Source: Azospirillum sp. OGB3 (lineage in GTDB: Bacteria > Pseudomonadota > Alphaproteobacteria > Azospirillales > Azospirillaceae). Taken from it: a stretch of 64,000 nt of DNA. The stretch covers positions 310,001 through 374,000 of the forward strand of contig NZ_JACHYN010000002.1 in NCBI RefSeq assembly GCF_014192915.1. Reading direction: 5' to 3'. Positions 17,224 through 26,188 of the stretch are shown here, one piece after another. Position 1 is the first letter of the stretch. Each line of letters starts with the position of its first letter. Below the pieces are notes generated by a model, which saw nothing but the letters and a program-made list of their open reading frames with translations, made no database searches and was not told the DNA's origin. A program made the translations under genes and the position numbers.

Positions 17224-17517
17224 ATGGCGGATGATTTGGAAAGCCGGATCAGAGCGCGCGCTCACCAGATCTGGGAGCGTGAAGGCCGTCCGGAGGATCG
17301 TGCCGAGGACCATTGGAAACTGGCGAGCGAGGAAATCGCCATCGAGGACAATTACCGGGACACGCTGCGCCCGAATCCGGCGCGCGGCCCCGACGACACC
17401 GCGGAACGGACCGAGCCGGTCGAACCCGTGCTGAGCATGGAAAACCAGGGCGAGATGCCCGGCATTGCCGACCAAGGTGAGGAATTCCGCATCCCCGGCC
17501 GGGCCAGCGACTCCTGA
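17224..17517 (+). CDS. DUF2934 family protein
   Basis: 97 residues, very acidic. The first 40 residues match the DUF2934 pattern (RIRARAHQIWEREGRPEDRA then HWKLASEEI). The family is small, alphaproteobacterial and typically stress-inducible; its function is unknown. An EcfG-type promoter lies upstream, and the ribosome hibernation gene follows 48 bases downstream, so the two are probably cotranscribed. Confidence 0.85.
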   Translation: MADDLESRIRARAHQIWEREGRPEDRAEDHWKLASEEIAIEDNYRDTLRPNPARGPDDTAERTEPVEPVLSMENQGEMPGIADQGEEFRIPGRASDS

Positions 17518-17565
17518 CGGCGGCTCCCACCGCCTTCCTCACGTCGTGCTTAGAGAGGACTCCCC

Positions 17566-18150
17566 ATGGACACGAACCTGGAAATCGCCTTCCACAACAT
17601 GGACTCCCAGCCGGAGCTGGAAGCCTACATCCGCGAACGGGCGGAGAAGACGGAAAAGCTGTTCGACCGGCTGGTCGGCATGCGCGTCGCCGTGGAAGCC
17701 CAGCACCGTCAGCACAAGACCGGCAACGTCTTCGATGTGCACATCGAGCTGATGGTGCCGGGCCAGGACATCGTGGTCAGCCGCAAGCCGAACAAGGCGA
17801 AGGAGCGCTACGCCAACCCCGACGCCCGCACGTCGATCCGCGACGCGTTCGAAGCCGCGGAACGGCAGTTGAAGGAATACAAGGACAAGATGCGCCGTGA
17901 CGTGAAGGTGCATGATCCGGAGCAGCCCGGCCGCGTTTCGCAGCTGAACCCGAACGAGGATCACGGCTTCATCACCACCAACACCGGGACGCAGCTTTAC
18001 TTCCACCGGAACAGTTGCCTGAACGTCGATCTGGACCAGCTCAGGACCGGTGACCCGGTGAAGTATGTGGAAACCGCGGGCGACACCGGCCCGACCGCCT
18101 CCAAGGTCTGGCGGGCGTCCGGGTCCGACACCGAATTGCGGGCCACCTGA
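17566..18150 (+). CDS. HPF/RaiA ribosome-hibernation domain fused to a cold-shock-like domain
   Basis: 194 residues. Residues 1-105 form an S30AE/HPF-type domain (LEIAFHNMDSQPELEAYI, VDVHIELMV-like strand, RDAFEAAERQLKEY), which in this family binds the 30S decoding region and silences ribosomes. Instead of the long-HPF dimerisation tail, residues 123-190 form a CspA-like OB fold (GRVSQLNPNEDHGFI, LYFHRNSC, GPTASKVW). The combination suggests ribosome binding plus RNA contact. It is likely cotranscribed with the DUF2934 gene from an EcfG-type promoter. A strong terminator follows. Confidence 0.88.
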   Translation: MDTNLEIAFHNMDSQPELEAYIRERAEKTEKLFDRLVGMRVAVEAQHRQHKTGNVFDVHIELMVPGQDIVVSRKPNKAKERYANPDARTSIRDAFEAAERQLKEYKDKMRRDVKVHDPEQPGRVSQLNPNEDHGFITTNTGTQLYFHRNSCLNVDLDQLRTGDPVKYVETAGDTGPTASKVWRASGSDTELRAT

Positions 18151-18152
18151 GG

Positions 18153-18186
18153 AAAAGCCCCCGCCAACCCGCGGGGGCTTTTTCTT
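18153..18186 (+). terminator. Intrinsic terminator after the HPF-cold-shock gene
   Basis: AAAAGCCCCCGC, a short loop, GCGGGGGC, then TTTTTC. It starts 2 bases after the stop codon. Confidence 0.9.
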
Positions 18187-18219
18187 TGAGCGCTTTCCCG
18201 TCTGTCCCTCCGCCTGCGA

Positions 18220-19452
18220 TCAGGCCCTTTGGGCCGGGGGCATCGGTTCGGCCGAGGTCGGGCCGGTCGGGTCCGGTGCCGCGGCGGGAGCGGGGTCCTC
18301 GTTCAGGTCGTAGATGTCCGGGTGCAGCCGCACGCCGTCGCGGTCGTCCACCGTCGCCGTCCAGTAGACGAAGCGCACCGGCACCGGCTGGGTCAGTTTG
18401 ATCCATTGCGGTTCCTGCCGGTCCAGCATGCGGTCGAGCCGCGCCGTGGACACATGCTCGGTCGTCAGCAGCGCCTCGGCCATGCCGCGCGCATCCTCAA
18501 GGCGCACGCAGCCGGAGCTGACGGTACGGATCTCGCGGTCGAACAGCCTCGGCTCGTTGGTGCCGTGCAGATAGATGTTGTAGGGGTTGGTCATGTTGAA
18601 GCGATACCGGCCCAACGCGTTGTGGTCGCCCGGCTGCTGGACGATCCGCACGCGGCGCGGCGAGACGTTGCTCCAGTCCACGATCGCCGGCTCCACCGGG
18701 GCGCCGTCCAGATAAACCACCGCGTTGGCGATGCCCGGCGTGCCCTTGGCCCGCAGCAGGGGCAGCTTGTCCTCCTTCAGGACGGTGGGCGGCACGGTCC
18801 AGGTCGGGTTGACGATGACGTGGGTGATCTGGTCCTGGAGCAGCGGAGTCTCGCGCGATGGGCGCCCGACGATCGAGCGCATGGTCAGCGCCTCTTCCCC
18901 GTCGCGGACCAGCGTGGTGGTCTGGCTGGGCAGGTTCACCAGGATCACGGTGCCCGGCGCGGTGTCGCGGAAGGCCCGCATGGACAGTGCGCTTCGCCGC
19001 ATCTGGACGGCCGCCTCCTGCGGGCTGCGGTCCAGCGCCACCCGCGTGCCGCCGCCGACCAGCCCGTCGACCTTCATGCGCTGGCTGAATTGGAAGGCGC
19101 GCACCGCGGTGTCCACCTCCTCGTCGAACAGATCGGCTTGGCGCAGCCGGTCAAGGAAACCCAGTTCGGCCAAACGCTGCGTCAGCCGCTCCACGCGCTC
19201 GCCGCTGCTGCCCTTCTTCAGGAGCGGTCCGGACCCGATGCGGGTGATGGGACGCTCCGATTCCGCCTCCAGCAGGGCGGCGGCGGCGTCCAGCCGGTCG
19301 GCCCAGCCGGTCAGCGTGTCGTGATAGGAGGCCGCCTCGGCGTCGGTGCGGGTGGCGACTGTGCCGGCGATCACGGACAGCGCCAGCGTCAGCGCGGCCA
19401 GGACCGGCGCCGGGCGGCGTCGTTGGTCGGTAAGCGTCTGGGATGTGTGCAT
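18220..19452 (-). CDS. Murein L,D-transpeptidase (YcbB/LdtD-like)
   Basis: 410 residues: signal peptide (about 1-41, ending near ADA), a peptidoglycan-binding domain (GSSGERVERLTQRLAELGFL, residues 81-100), and a YkuD catalytic domain with HGTNEPRLF (about 293) and SSGCVRLED containing the catalytic Cys. It forms 3-3 cross-links in periplasmic peptidoglycan. The low-complexity C-terminal tail is rich in Pro and Ala. It is divergent from the MepK-like gene at 19785, the same pairing as ycbB-ycbK in enterobacteria, which supports a role in cross-link turnover. Confidence 0.9.
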   Translation of the reverse strand: MHTSQTLTDQRRRPAPVLAALTLALSVIAGTVATRTDAEAASYHDTLTGWADRLDAAAALLEAESERPITRIGSGPLLKKGSSGERVERLTQRLAELGFLDRLRQADLFDEEVDTAVRAFQFSQRMKVDGLVGGGTRVALDRSPQEAAVQMRRSALSMRAFRDTAPGTVILVNLPSQTTTLVRDGEEALTMRSIVGRPSRETPLLQDQITHVIVNPTWTVPPTVLKEDKLPLLRAKGTPGIANAVVYLDGAPVEPAIVDWSNVSPRRVRIVQQPGDHNALGRYRFNMTNPYNIYLHGTNEPRLFDREIRTVSSGCVRLEDARGMAEALLTTEHVSTARLDRMLDRQEPQWIKLTQPVPVRFVYWTATVDDRDGVRLHPDIYDLNEDPAPAAAPDPTGPTSAEPMPPAQRA

Positions 19453-19784
19453 GATCCGTCCTCGGCTGGCAGGTGGTCCGATCCCCTGTCCTTTCTATCG
19501 AATGTAGTACGTGGAGCCCCGTCCGGCGAGGCTGGGACGCAGATTGCAGGGGTCGGGAAATGGGCGTACGGCCTCCGGCCAGGGGGCAACCATCGCGGGT
19601 GAGAGCGCTGGAGACCGGTTTGTGACCGATTCGGGCCATTTTCGGGTTGATCCCGGTCAAGCCCTAGCCTATAGGGAATAGTCGTTCGCTATGACCACAA
19701 TATTTTGGTCCTATTCGAACAATCCATAGGGGGTCGTCCGGCGCTGGAACGGTGCGACCCGATCACCAAAATGCATAGGGAGTG
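19453..19784. promoter_or_regulatory. Divergent control region between transpeptidase and MepK-like genes
   Basis: 332 bases without a gene; the right half is AT-rich. It contains the palindrome GACCACAATATTTTGGTC (19693-19710) and three copies of an (A/T)NATAGGG-like element, at about 19669-19676 (CTATAGGG), 19725-19731 (CATAGGG) and 19774-19780 (CATAGGG). These look like operator sequences for an unknown regulator. A GGAAC at 19746 has no matching GTT element. Confidence 0.45.
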
Positions 19785-20381
19785 ATGCTTTTGGGGAATG
19801 ACGACCGTGCCGCGCCGATGAATGGGCGCGAGACCGGCCGCCGTGGGTTTCTGACCTTCGCCGCCGCGACCCTGACCGCCCTGGCCGTTCCGGTTCTGGT
19901 GCCCGCCGCACCGGCCCTGGCCGCCCCTCTGGCCGGCGGTGTCCGCCGCCTGGCGCTGCACAACATCAACACCAACGAACAGTTCAGCGGAGTCTATTGG
20001 GCCAACGGCGCCTATCGACCGGACGCGCTGAAGACGCTGGACGTGCTTCTGCGCGATCATCGGGCCAAGCAGGTCGGCCGTTACGATCCGCGCCTGTTCG
20101 ACGTGTTGGCCCGCCTGCACCAGACGCTGGACAGCGACGAGCCCTTCCGGGTCATCTGCGGCTACCGGTCGCGCCGCACCAACGCCATGGCCCGCCGCCG
20201 CTCGCGCGGGGTGGCGAAGGAAAGCTACCACACCCGCGGCATGGCCATCGACGTGATGCTGCCGGATGTCGAGTTGAAGGCCATCGCCAGCGCAGCCCGC
20301 GGCATGGAGGCCGGTGGCGTCGGCTATTACCCGCGCAGCGGCTTCGTACACATCGATACCGGGCCGGTTCGCACATGGTGA
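19785..20381 (+). CDS. Tat-exported M15/DUF882 peptidase (MepK/YcbK-like)
   Basis: 198 residues. A twin-arginine signal (GRRGFLTFAAATLTALAVP) is followed by a DUF882/peptidase M15 domain. The zinc ligands are visible: His and Asp in ESYHTRGMAIDVML and His in GFVHIDTG near the C-terminus. Homologues cut the meso-DAP cross-links made by L,D-transpeptidases, and such an enzyme is encoded divergently next door. ATG 19785 is used; GTG 19782 or ATG 19818 are alternatives. Confidence 0.87.
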   Translation: MLLGNDDRAAPMNGRETGRRGFLTFAAATLTALAVPVLVPAAPALAAPLAGGVRRLALHNINTNEQFSGVYWANGAYRPDALKTLDVLLRDHRAKQVGRYDPRLFDVLARLHQTLDSDEPFRVICGYRSRRTNAMARRRSRGVAKESYHTRGMAIDVMLPDVELKAIASAARGMEAGGVGYYPRSGFVHIDTGPVRTW

Positions 20382-20478
20382 CACCGCTCCGTCCTGGGCG
20401 GGGGCTTTCGCCGCGGGCGTCATAGGCTGACTTGCCGTACGCCGTGTTCCGGACGCCTGCCCAGTCGGTAGGCATCCC

Positions 20479-20503
20479 GGAACCATGGCCCGACGCGCCG
20501 GTT
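20479..20503 (+). promoter_or_regulatory. Predicted EcfG (general stress sigma) promoter
   Basis: GGAAC (20479-20483), 16 bases, GGTT (20500-20503), 49 bases before the baeRF-like gene. Like 4965 and 17106, it uses GGTT instead of CGTT. Confidence 0.6.
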
Positions 20504-20552
20504 GCTCCAATCGGAATTCCCCGAACGAGCAACACGGAGGGCGACGAAGGCG

Positions 20553-21728
20553 ATGTTCTGCAAACACGATCTGGAACGGCTCCTGACCGTCGATGCCGCC
20601 CCGGCGGTGTCCATCTTCCTGCCCACCCACATCGCCGGGCGCGACATCCGCCAAGACGTGATCCGGCTGCGCAACCTGCTCGCCAAGGCCCAGGACCAGC
20701 TCTGCGAGAAGCATGGCCTGCGCCGGCCGGACGCCGAGGCTTTCCTGAAACCGGCCTCCGACCTGCTGGAGCAGAGCGACTTCTGGCGTCACATGGACCG
20801 TGGTCTGGCGATTTTCCTCGCCAAGGGCATGTCGGCCATCCACCGCGTGCCCGTCGAACTGCCGGAGGAGGTCGTCGTGAACGCCCGCTTCACGCTGCGG
20901 CCGTTGCTCCCGCTGCTGGCGGATGACGGGGCCTTCATGATCCTGGCCGTCACCGCCGGGCGGTCCCGCCTGTTCTGCGCCACCCGCCACGGCATCGCCG
21001 AGGAGGATGCCGATCTGCCGCAGGGCGTGGCGGAGATCCACGCCGAAACCAATTACGAGAACACCCTGCATTCCGCCCCGCCGGCCCGCCAAGCCAACCG
21101 CACGGACCGCGGCGGCGTGTCGATGGTCAAGACTCAGAATTTCGGCGAAGATCCCGAGGAACTGCGCAAGGCCCATCTCATCGAGTATCTCGGGCGGGTC
21201 GCCGGCCGGGTTCAGGATCATCTGAAACCTTTCCGCGGCCCGCTTGTGCTGGTCGCCGACGAGGAAATCCAGGGGCACCTGCGCAAGGGCGCGCATGTTC
21301 AGGGACTTCTGGAAAAGGGAGTGGTGGCGAACCCCGACGCGCTGGAGATCACCGAGTTGCATCAACGTGCCTACGCGCTGGTTCAGCCGATGTTCGAATC
21401 GACCCGCCGGACGGCGGTGGAGCGGTTCAACGCCCTCCACGGTGACCGCAACATGGCGGAACGGACGACGACGCGGGCCGAGGACGTGATGGTGGCGGCG
21501 CGCGAGGGGCGGGTCGGGGTCCTTCTGGTGGCCGAGAACGAGAAGGTCTGGGGGCACTTCCGGGAGGACTATCACCGGGCCTTTCCGCTGCACCACGAGA
21601 CGGACGGTGCCGTCGACCTTGTCGAGGAGGCCGCCACCGAGACGCTGCTGCGGGGCGGCGAGGTGCATGTGGTGACCAAGGAGGAGCTGCCGTCCGGCGC
21701 CTCGACTGCGGCGATTCTGCGCTTCTGA
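20553..21728 (+). CDS. Bacterial eRF1/Pelota-like protein (baeRF3, Balon-type ribosome hibernation candidate)
   Basis: 391 residues, soluble. The N-terminal pattern LLTVDAAPAVSIFLPTH and QDVIRLRNLLAKAQ is typical of the bacterial archaeo-eukaryotic release-factor (baeRF3) proteins. The centre (LRPLLPLLADDGAFMILAV) and C-terminus (VGVLLVAENEKVWGHF; GGEVHVVTKEELPSG, an L7Ae-like end) fit the rest of that fold. Within this superfamily Balon was shown to occupy the ribosomal A site in dormant cells; assigning that role here is inference. I see no GGQ hydrolysis motif. The gene is alone, behind an EcfG-type promoter and before a strong terminator. Confidence 0.75.
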   Translation: MFCKHDLERLLTVDAAPAVSIFLPTHIAGRDIRQDVIRLRNLLAKAQDQLCEKHGLRRPDAEAFLKPASDLLEQSDFWRHMDRGLAIFLAKGMSAIHRVPVELPEEVVVNARFTLRPLLPLLADDGAFMILAVTAGRSRLFCATRHGIAEEDADLPQGVAEIHAETNYENTLHSAPPARQANRTDRGGVSMVKTQNFGEDPEELRKAHLIEYLGRVAGRVQDHLKPFRGPLVLVADEEIQGHLRKGAHVQGLLEKGVVANPDALEITELHQRAYALVQPMFESTRRTAVERFNALHGDRNMAERTTTRAEDVMVAAREGRVGVLLVAENEKVWGHFREDYHRAFPLHHETDGAVDLVEEAATETLLRGGEVHVVTKEELPSGASTAAILRF

Positions 21729-21751
21729 TCCTGGGTACCGCGAGGATTCCG

Positions 21752-21794
21752 GTCGGTGGGACGGCGTCCGACGGCGCCGCCCCACCGACGTTTT
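21752..21794 (+). terminator. Intrinsic terminator after the baeRF-like gene
   Basis: GTCGGTGGG pairs with CCCCACCGAC around a GC-rich inner stem, followed by GTTTT. It is 23 bases past the stop. Confidence 0.8.
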
Positions 21795-21798
21795 GCCG

Positions 21799-22545
21799 TC
21801 AGGTGGACGCCTTGCCTGGCTTGCCGGCGTTGGGCTTGCCCGCCCGGTAAATGTCGGCCGGGTCCCAGACCGCGCCGTGACGCCGCCGCTTTCCGCCCGT
21901 TGCCTCGACCTTGATGCGGGGGGAGGCGCCTTTTACAACCGTTTTTCCCACGGAAGCCTTTCCCCCCGTCGCGATGAGGCCGCCGGTCGGCGCCGTCGGG
22001 ATCGTCAGCACGCCCCTTTCCCGCTGGCCCTTTCCCTGGCCCTTTCCCTGGAGGAGGTCGTTCGGCGTGATGCCCACGACGCCCATCGGTTCGCCACTCT
22101 CCTCGTCCCGGGCATCATGCAGGTGCGGCGACAAGGAACTGAGAAGCGACAGAAGCTCATCGCCAACGCCGTCCGGCGCGGCGCGCCACAATCGCAGCAT
22201 GCGGGCCTCGCGGCGGCTGATGGCGCTGTCGCCGATCCGGTCGATGTCCGTACGGGCTGTCTTTGTGGCGGACCCTTGCGGGGCGTCGTAGTAATCAAAA
22301 AAGAAGCTCACCGGAACATCAAGTACCTGACTCAACCGATACAACGTTCCGGCCGAAATCCGGTTGGATCCGCGTTCGTATTTCTGAACCTGTTGGAATG
22401 TCAGGCCAATGGCTTCGCCCAGCTTTTCCTGACTCATGCCCAGCAAGGTGCGGCGCATGCGCACGCGCTGCCCGACATGTGCATCGACCGACCATGATTC
22501 GGGCGACCCGCGTCGCCCTCTTTTGCGCACGGCTGGTTCGCTCAT
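21799..22545 (-). CDS. XRE-family transcriptional regulator with extended C-terminus
   Basis: 248 residues. The HTH_XRE domain spans about 18-80 (VGQRVRMRRTLLGMSQEKLG, then FQQVQKYERGSNRISAG), as in the many alphaproteobacterial single-domain XRE repressors. A 100-residue Gly/Lys-rich tail follows, with a GKGQGKGQ repeat coming from a duplicated 12-base unit near 22020-22050. ATG 22545 has a GGAG 9 bases upstream; the frame stays open further upstream through AT-rich, non-coding-like sequence. Targets are unknown. Confidence 0.82.
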   Translation of the reverse strand: MSEPAVRKRGRRGSPESWSVDAHVGQRVRMRRTLLGMSQEKLGEAIGLTFQQVQKYERGSNRISAGTLYRLSQVLDVPVSFFFDYYDAPQGSATKTARTDIDRIGDSAISRREARMLRLWRAAPDGVGDELLSLLSSLSPHLHDARDEESGEPMGVVGITPNDLLQGKGQGKGQRERGVLTIPTAPTGGLIATGGKASVGKTVVKGASPRIKVEATGGKRRRHGAVWDPADIYRAGKPNAGKPGKAST

Positions 22546-23046
22546 GGACCCGGAACTCCAATGCTTGCGAATAAATATGTAGGATTTGAGAATGTTGTAG
22601 AGATTGTTCACATAGAACTTTCTTGTGCGCAAGCGGAATCTCTTAAATTACTGCGCCATGGTCATGATTTAGGCATGTGCAAGAGCATATGAATTCCCCC
22701 GCCCCCTTGTGGCCGGTCTGTTGAAGGCACTGATTGCGGCGTCTTGGCTGTGCCGCGCGTGACGGTTGCGTGCTTTCACCGGATGTGAGGATGGAAAGGA
22801 AGGGCGCCGTTGGACGTGATTTATGGACTGAATGTTTTAATTTGCGGTGATTCCGCAGCCTCGCCTTGGTGTGGAAACACTTTGATAATCAAATTCGGAT
22901 AGGTCGTATGAGGTAAGATTCGCGCCACAGGCTGCGCCGGGTCCGGAGCGCCGGTCCGGCGGGGAAGGGTGGCCGCTATGGACGGCTGCGATGATCGACG
23001 GCGAGTTTCCTTTGCGCCGCCGACTCGCAATCAAAGGATCAGGTCG
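22546..23046. other. 501-base intergenic region with two AT-rich blocks
   Basis: It separates the divergent XRE regulator and chemoreceptor genes. AT-rich blocks lie at 22560-22690 (probably the XRE promoter and autoregulatory site) and at 22815-22920. A small hairpin (TGCGGTGATTCCGCA) lies at 22841-22855. I see no gene, riboswitch or clear consensus promoter. Confidence 0.4.
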
Positions 23047-25488
23047 ATGCAGACAAGCAGTCTGGCGGGGCGCTTCAAAGTTGGAACCCGCATTTACTTT
23101 GGATTCCTCGTGGTTCTGTTCCTGCTGGCGGTGGTGGTCGCCATCGGCGTGCGGGGACTCGGGGTGGCGCGGGACGGCTTCGAATCCTACGCGGCGGTGA
23201 GCAACCACTCGATCCAGGTCAGCTCCATCGACGCGCAGGTCGCCCAGATGCGCCGCCTCGCCTTGACCTTCAACACGTTCGGCGACCCGAAGGTGGCGGA
23301 TCAGGTGCGCGCCGTCCAGGCGACCCTCGTCAAGGACCTGCGGGGAGCGCTCGACGGAACGACCGGCGAACGCCGCGCCCTGCTGGAGCGGATGAACCAG
23401 GTCTTCGCCAACTACGTGACCGATTTCAACACGCTGGCTGAGCTTCGCCTGCGCCGCGACCGCCTCTACGCCGAACAGCTCGTCCCGGCGGGCGAGAAGG
23501 CGCGCGAGACCGTGTCGCAACTCGTCTCCACCCTGATCGCCGACGGCGAGCACGAGGCGGCGGCCAACGCCGCCCTCGCGCAGGAGCAGTTGCTGCTGGC
23601 GCGGCTGGCCGCGTCGCGCTTCTTCACCAGCCCGAACGAGTCGATCATCGCCGAGGTATCAGCCCGCGACGACGCCTTCGGCGAGGCCATCCGCCGGGCG
23701 ACGGAGCGTCTGAGCAACCCCGCGCGCCGGGCCGCGGCGCTGGCCGCCGACCAGCTCTCCGACCGCTACGTCTCCCTGTTCCGCGAGACCGCCGCCGTCA
23801 TGCTGGAAAACGCCCGGCTGGTCGACGTCATGGGCGCCCGCGGCGTCGAGTTCGCCGACCTCTCCGACCGCACCGTCGCGATCGAGGGCAAGGACCGCGA
23901 CGCCGTGCTGGCCGACACCACCGGCGGCATGGACCGCACCTTGTCGGCCAACATGACGATCGCGGCCGGCGCCTTCCTGTTCGGCCTGCTGCTGGCCTGG
24001 GCGGTGGCGCGGTCCATCGTGAAGCCGGTCGTGTCGATGACCGAGACGATGACGAACCTCGCCGGCGGCGACCTGACGGTGACCATCCCGGCGCTGGCCA
24101 ACCGCGACGAGATCGGGCGGATGGCGCAGGCGGTGCAGGTGTTCAAGGACAACGCCATCCAGAAGAAGGCGATGGACGAGGCCGAGCGCGAGCGGCTGGA
24201 GGCCGAACGCCGCGCCGACGAGGCGCAGCGCGCCCGCGAGACGGCGATCGGCGAGGAGATCGCCGCGCTGATCGACGGCGTGTCGAAGGGCGACCTGTCG
24301 CGCCGCCTCGATCTGACCGGCAAGGACGGCTTCTACAAGACCATGTCGGAGGGCATCAACCGCCTGACCGACACGGTGGAGGCGGTCATCGCCGACCTCG
24401 GCGCGGTGCTCAGCGCGCTCGCCCAGGGCGACCTCAACAAGCGGGTGGAGCGCGATTACCAGGGCGCCTTCCAGACGCTGAAGACCGACGTCAACACCAC
24501 CTCCGCCAAGCTGTCGGAGATCGTCGGCCAGATCCTGCGCGCCACCGACGCGATTTCCGGAGCGGCGTCCGAGGTTTCGCTGGGGTCGAGCGACCTCGCG
24601 GAGCGGACGGAGCAGCAGGCGTCCTCGCTGGAGGAGACGGCGGCGAGCATGGAGGAGCTGGGGGCGACGGTGCGCTCCAACGCCGACAACGCCCAGCGCG
24701 CCAACGGCATGGCCGCCGACGCCCGCACCGCCGCGGAGTCCGGCGGCACGGTGGCGGATTCGGCGATCGACGCGATGAAGCGCATCGAGGCGTCGAGCCG
24801 CAAGATCACCGACATCATCGGGGTGATCGACGAGATCGCCTTCCAGACCAACCTGCTGGCGCTGAACGCGGCGGTGGAGGCGGCGCGGGCCGGCGACGCC
24901 GGGCGCGGCTTCGCGGTGGTGGCGCAGGAGGTGCGCAACCTCGCCCAGCGCTCCGCCCAGGCGTCCAAGGAGATCAAGGGCCTGATCCTGGACAGCGACA
25001 GCCAGGTGAAGGACGGGGTGGAGCTGGTCAAGAAGGCCGGCGACGCGCTGGAGGGCATCGTGTCGGGCGTCCAGCAGGTCGCCGGGCTGATCGCCGAGAT
25101 GGCCTCGGCCTCCTCCGAGCAGGCGGCGGCCCTCGACGAGATCAACGCCACCGTCTCGCAGATGGACGAGATGACCCAGAAGAACGCCGCGCTCGTCGAG
25201 GAGACCACGGCGGCGGCGCAGTCCCTTGCCAACCAGGCGACGGACCTGCGTTCCCTGGTCAGCTTCTTCAAGCTGGACGCCGCAGCCTTCGCGGCGGCTC
25301 CGGCCGTCCATCATGGCGGGGCGTCGCCGGTTCTGCGGCGCAGCATCGCCCCGACCAAGCCGGCCCCGGCCAAACCGGTCGCCCGCAAGGCGGCGGTGCC
25401 TGTGGCCCGTCCGGCGGCGGCGGGCAAGGCGGCCTCGGCCACCCTGCAGCGCGCCTCGGCCGACGAGGACGATTGGAAGGAGTTCTGA
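23047..25488 (+). CDS. Methyl-accepting chemotaxis protein with large periplasmic helical sensor
   Basis: 813 residues. TM1 is at about 17-38 and TM2 at about 300-322, bracketing a 260-residue, nearly all-helical periplasmic domain of helical-bimodular (HBM) type by appearance. Two HAMP segments follow (about 323-376 and 405-450), then the signalling hairpin with tip [19 protein letters not shown] near 596. A Pro/Ala-rich linker ends in DDWKEF, like the CheR/CheB-tethering pentapeptide (xWxxF). It is a full-length receptor able to bind the methylation enzymes; the ligand is unknown. ATG 23047 follows an AAAGGA tract. Confidence 0.93.
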   Translation: MQTSSLAGRFKVGTRIYFGFLVVLFLLAVVVAIGVRGLGVARDGFESYAAVSNHSIQVSSIDAQVAQMRRLALTFNTFGDPKVADQVRAVQATLVKDLRGALDGTTGERRALLERMNQVFANYVTDFNTLAELRLRRDRLYAEQLVPAGEKARETVSQLVSTLIADGEHEAAANAALAQEQLLLARLAASRFFTSPNESIIAEVSARDDAFGEAIRRATERLSNPARRAAALAADQLSDRYVSLFRETAAVMLENARLVDVMGARGVEFADLSDRTVAIEGKDRDAVLADTTGGMDRTLSANMTIAAGAFLFGLLLAWAVARSIVKPVVSMTETMTNLAGGDLTVTIPALANRDEIGRMAQAVQVFKDNAIQKKAMDEAERERLEAERRADEAQRARETAIGEEIAALIDGVSKGDLSRRLDLTGKDGFYKTMSEGINRLTDTVEAVIADLGAVLSALAQGDLNKRVERDYQGAFQTLKTDVNTTSAKLSEIVGQILRATDAISGAASEVSLGSSDLAERTEQQASSLEETAASMEELGATVRSNADNAQRANGMAADARTAAESGGTVADSAIDAMKRIEASSRKITDIIGVIDEIAFQTNLLALNAAVEAARAGDAGRGFAVVAQEVRNLAQRSAQASKEIKGLILDSDSQVKDGVELVKKAGDALEGIVSGVQQVAGLIAEMASASSEQAAALDEINATVSQMDEMTQKNAALVEETTAAAQSLANQATDLRSLVSFFKLDAAAFAAAPAVHHGGASPVLRRSIAPTKPAPAKPVARKAAVPVARPAAAGKAASATLQRASADEDDWKEF

Positions 25489-25520
25489 CAAGGCGTTCTG
25501 ACAAGGCGTTCTGGCAAGAC
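25482..25520. repeat. 13-base tandem repeat (3 copies) across the chemoreceptor stop codon
   Basis: GTTCTGACAAGGC occurs at 25482-25494 and 25495-25507, with a two-mismatch third copy at 25508-25520. The first copy includes the TGA stop of the receptor gene, so gain or loss of units would not alter the protein. Confidence 0.85.
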
Positions 25521-25631
25521 GTTGTGATTGGGCGCGCGCTGAAAAAAGCGTGCGATGGAAAGGGTGGCGCGGACGTTTGTCAGGGTAGGCCTTCACACCG
25601 GCCTTGATCACCAACCGGGAGTGACGAACCC

Positions 25632-25994
25632 ATGACCGCGCGCCGCCTCATCCCCGTAAATCTCATGGCGCCTCTGTTCCTTGCCGGTGCCCTGTGGACG
25701 GTGCCGGCGTGCGCCGCCGACACACCGCCCCCGCCCGGCGCCACCCCACCGGGTCCCGGCGCGCCCAGCACGCCGGGCGAGCAGGCCCGCCAGGGAGTGG
25801 AACTGCTGATGAAGGCCTTGGAAGGGTGGGTGCGGCAGGTGCCGATGTTCGCTCCGCCCGAAGTCACGCCGGAGGGCGACATCGTCATCCGCCGGCTGGA
25901 CCGCTCGCGCCCCGCACCGCCCAATCCGTCACCGGCCGAACCGGCGCCGCCGAAGTCCGAACCGCCGGTGCCGAACGCCCCGACCGACCTTTAG
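25632..25994 (+). CDS. Small secreted Pro-rich protein, unknown function
   Basis: 120 residues: a signal peptide (about 1-29, cut near ACAAD), a Pro/Gly stretch, a short amphipathic core (ARQGVELLMKALEGWVRQVP, residues 52-71), and a Pro-rich tail. The core is the only part likely to fold. It probably acts in the periplasm. I do not recognise the family. It stands alone between the receptor and a convergent unknown gene. Confidence 0.65.
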   Translation: MTARRLIPVNLMAPLFLAGALWTVPACAADTPPPPGATPPGPGAPSTPGEQARQGVELLMKALEGWVRQVPMFAPPEVTPEGDIVIRRLDRSRPAPPNPSPAEPAPPKSEPPVPNAPTDL

Positions 25995-26188
25995 AGCGAC
26001 GGTGAAGCCCGATACAGCATGTCACGCAGCGCTCCGGTGCGGATTGCCAAGCGCGGCGGCCCCCCCGAACAGCCTTAACGCTTCCTTAATTCATAGTTAA
26101 TAGCGCGTTAACGACCGTTTGCAGGCCGAACAGAGGCCGTAAGGGCCGGGCTGCGTGACGCGCTGTATCGGCCTTTTCATGCTACCGG
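25995..26188. other. Intergenic region, AT-richer
   Basis: Between convergent genes. It holds a TTAACGCTTCCTTAATTCATAGTTAA stretch near 26070-26100 with TTAA repeats, and no terminator with a clear stem. No coding signal is seen. Confidence 0.4.

Noticed and set aside
19746-19784. EcfG promoter upstream of the MepK-like gene
   Set aside because: GGAAC is present at 19746 but no GTT element occurs at 16-18 bases.
23659-25614. 651-residue minus-strand frame opposite the chemoreceptor
   Set aside because: It has the repeating codon-position composition of an antisense shadow and no domains; the plus-strand receptor is unambiguous.
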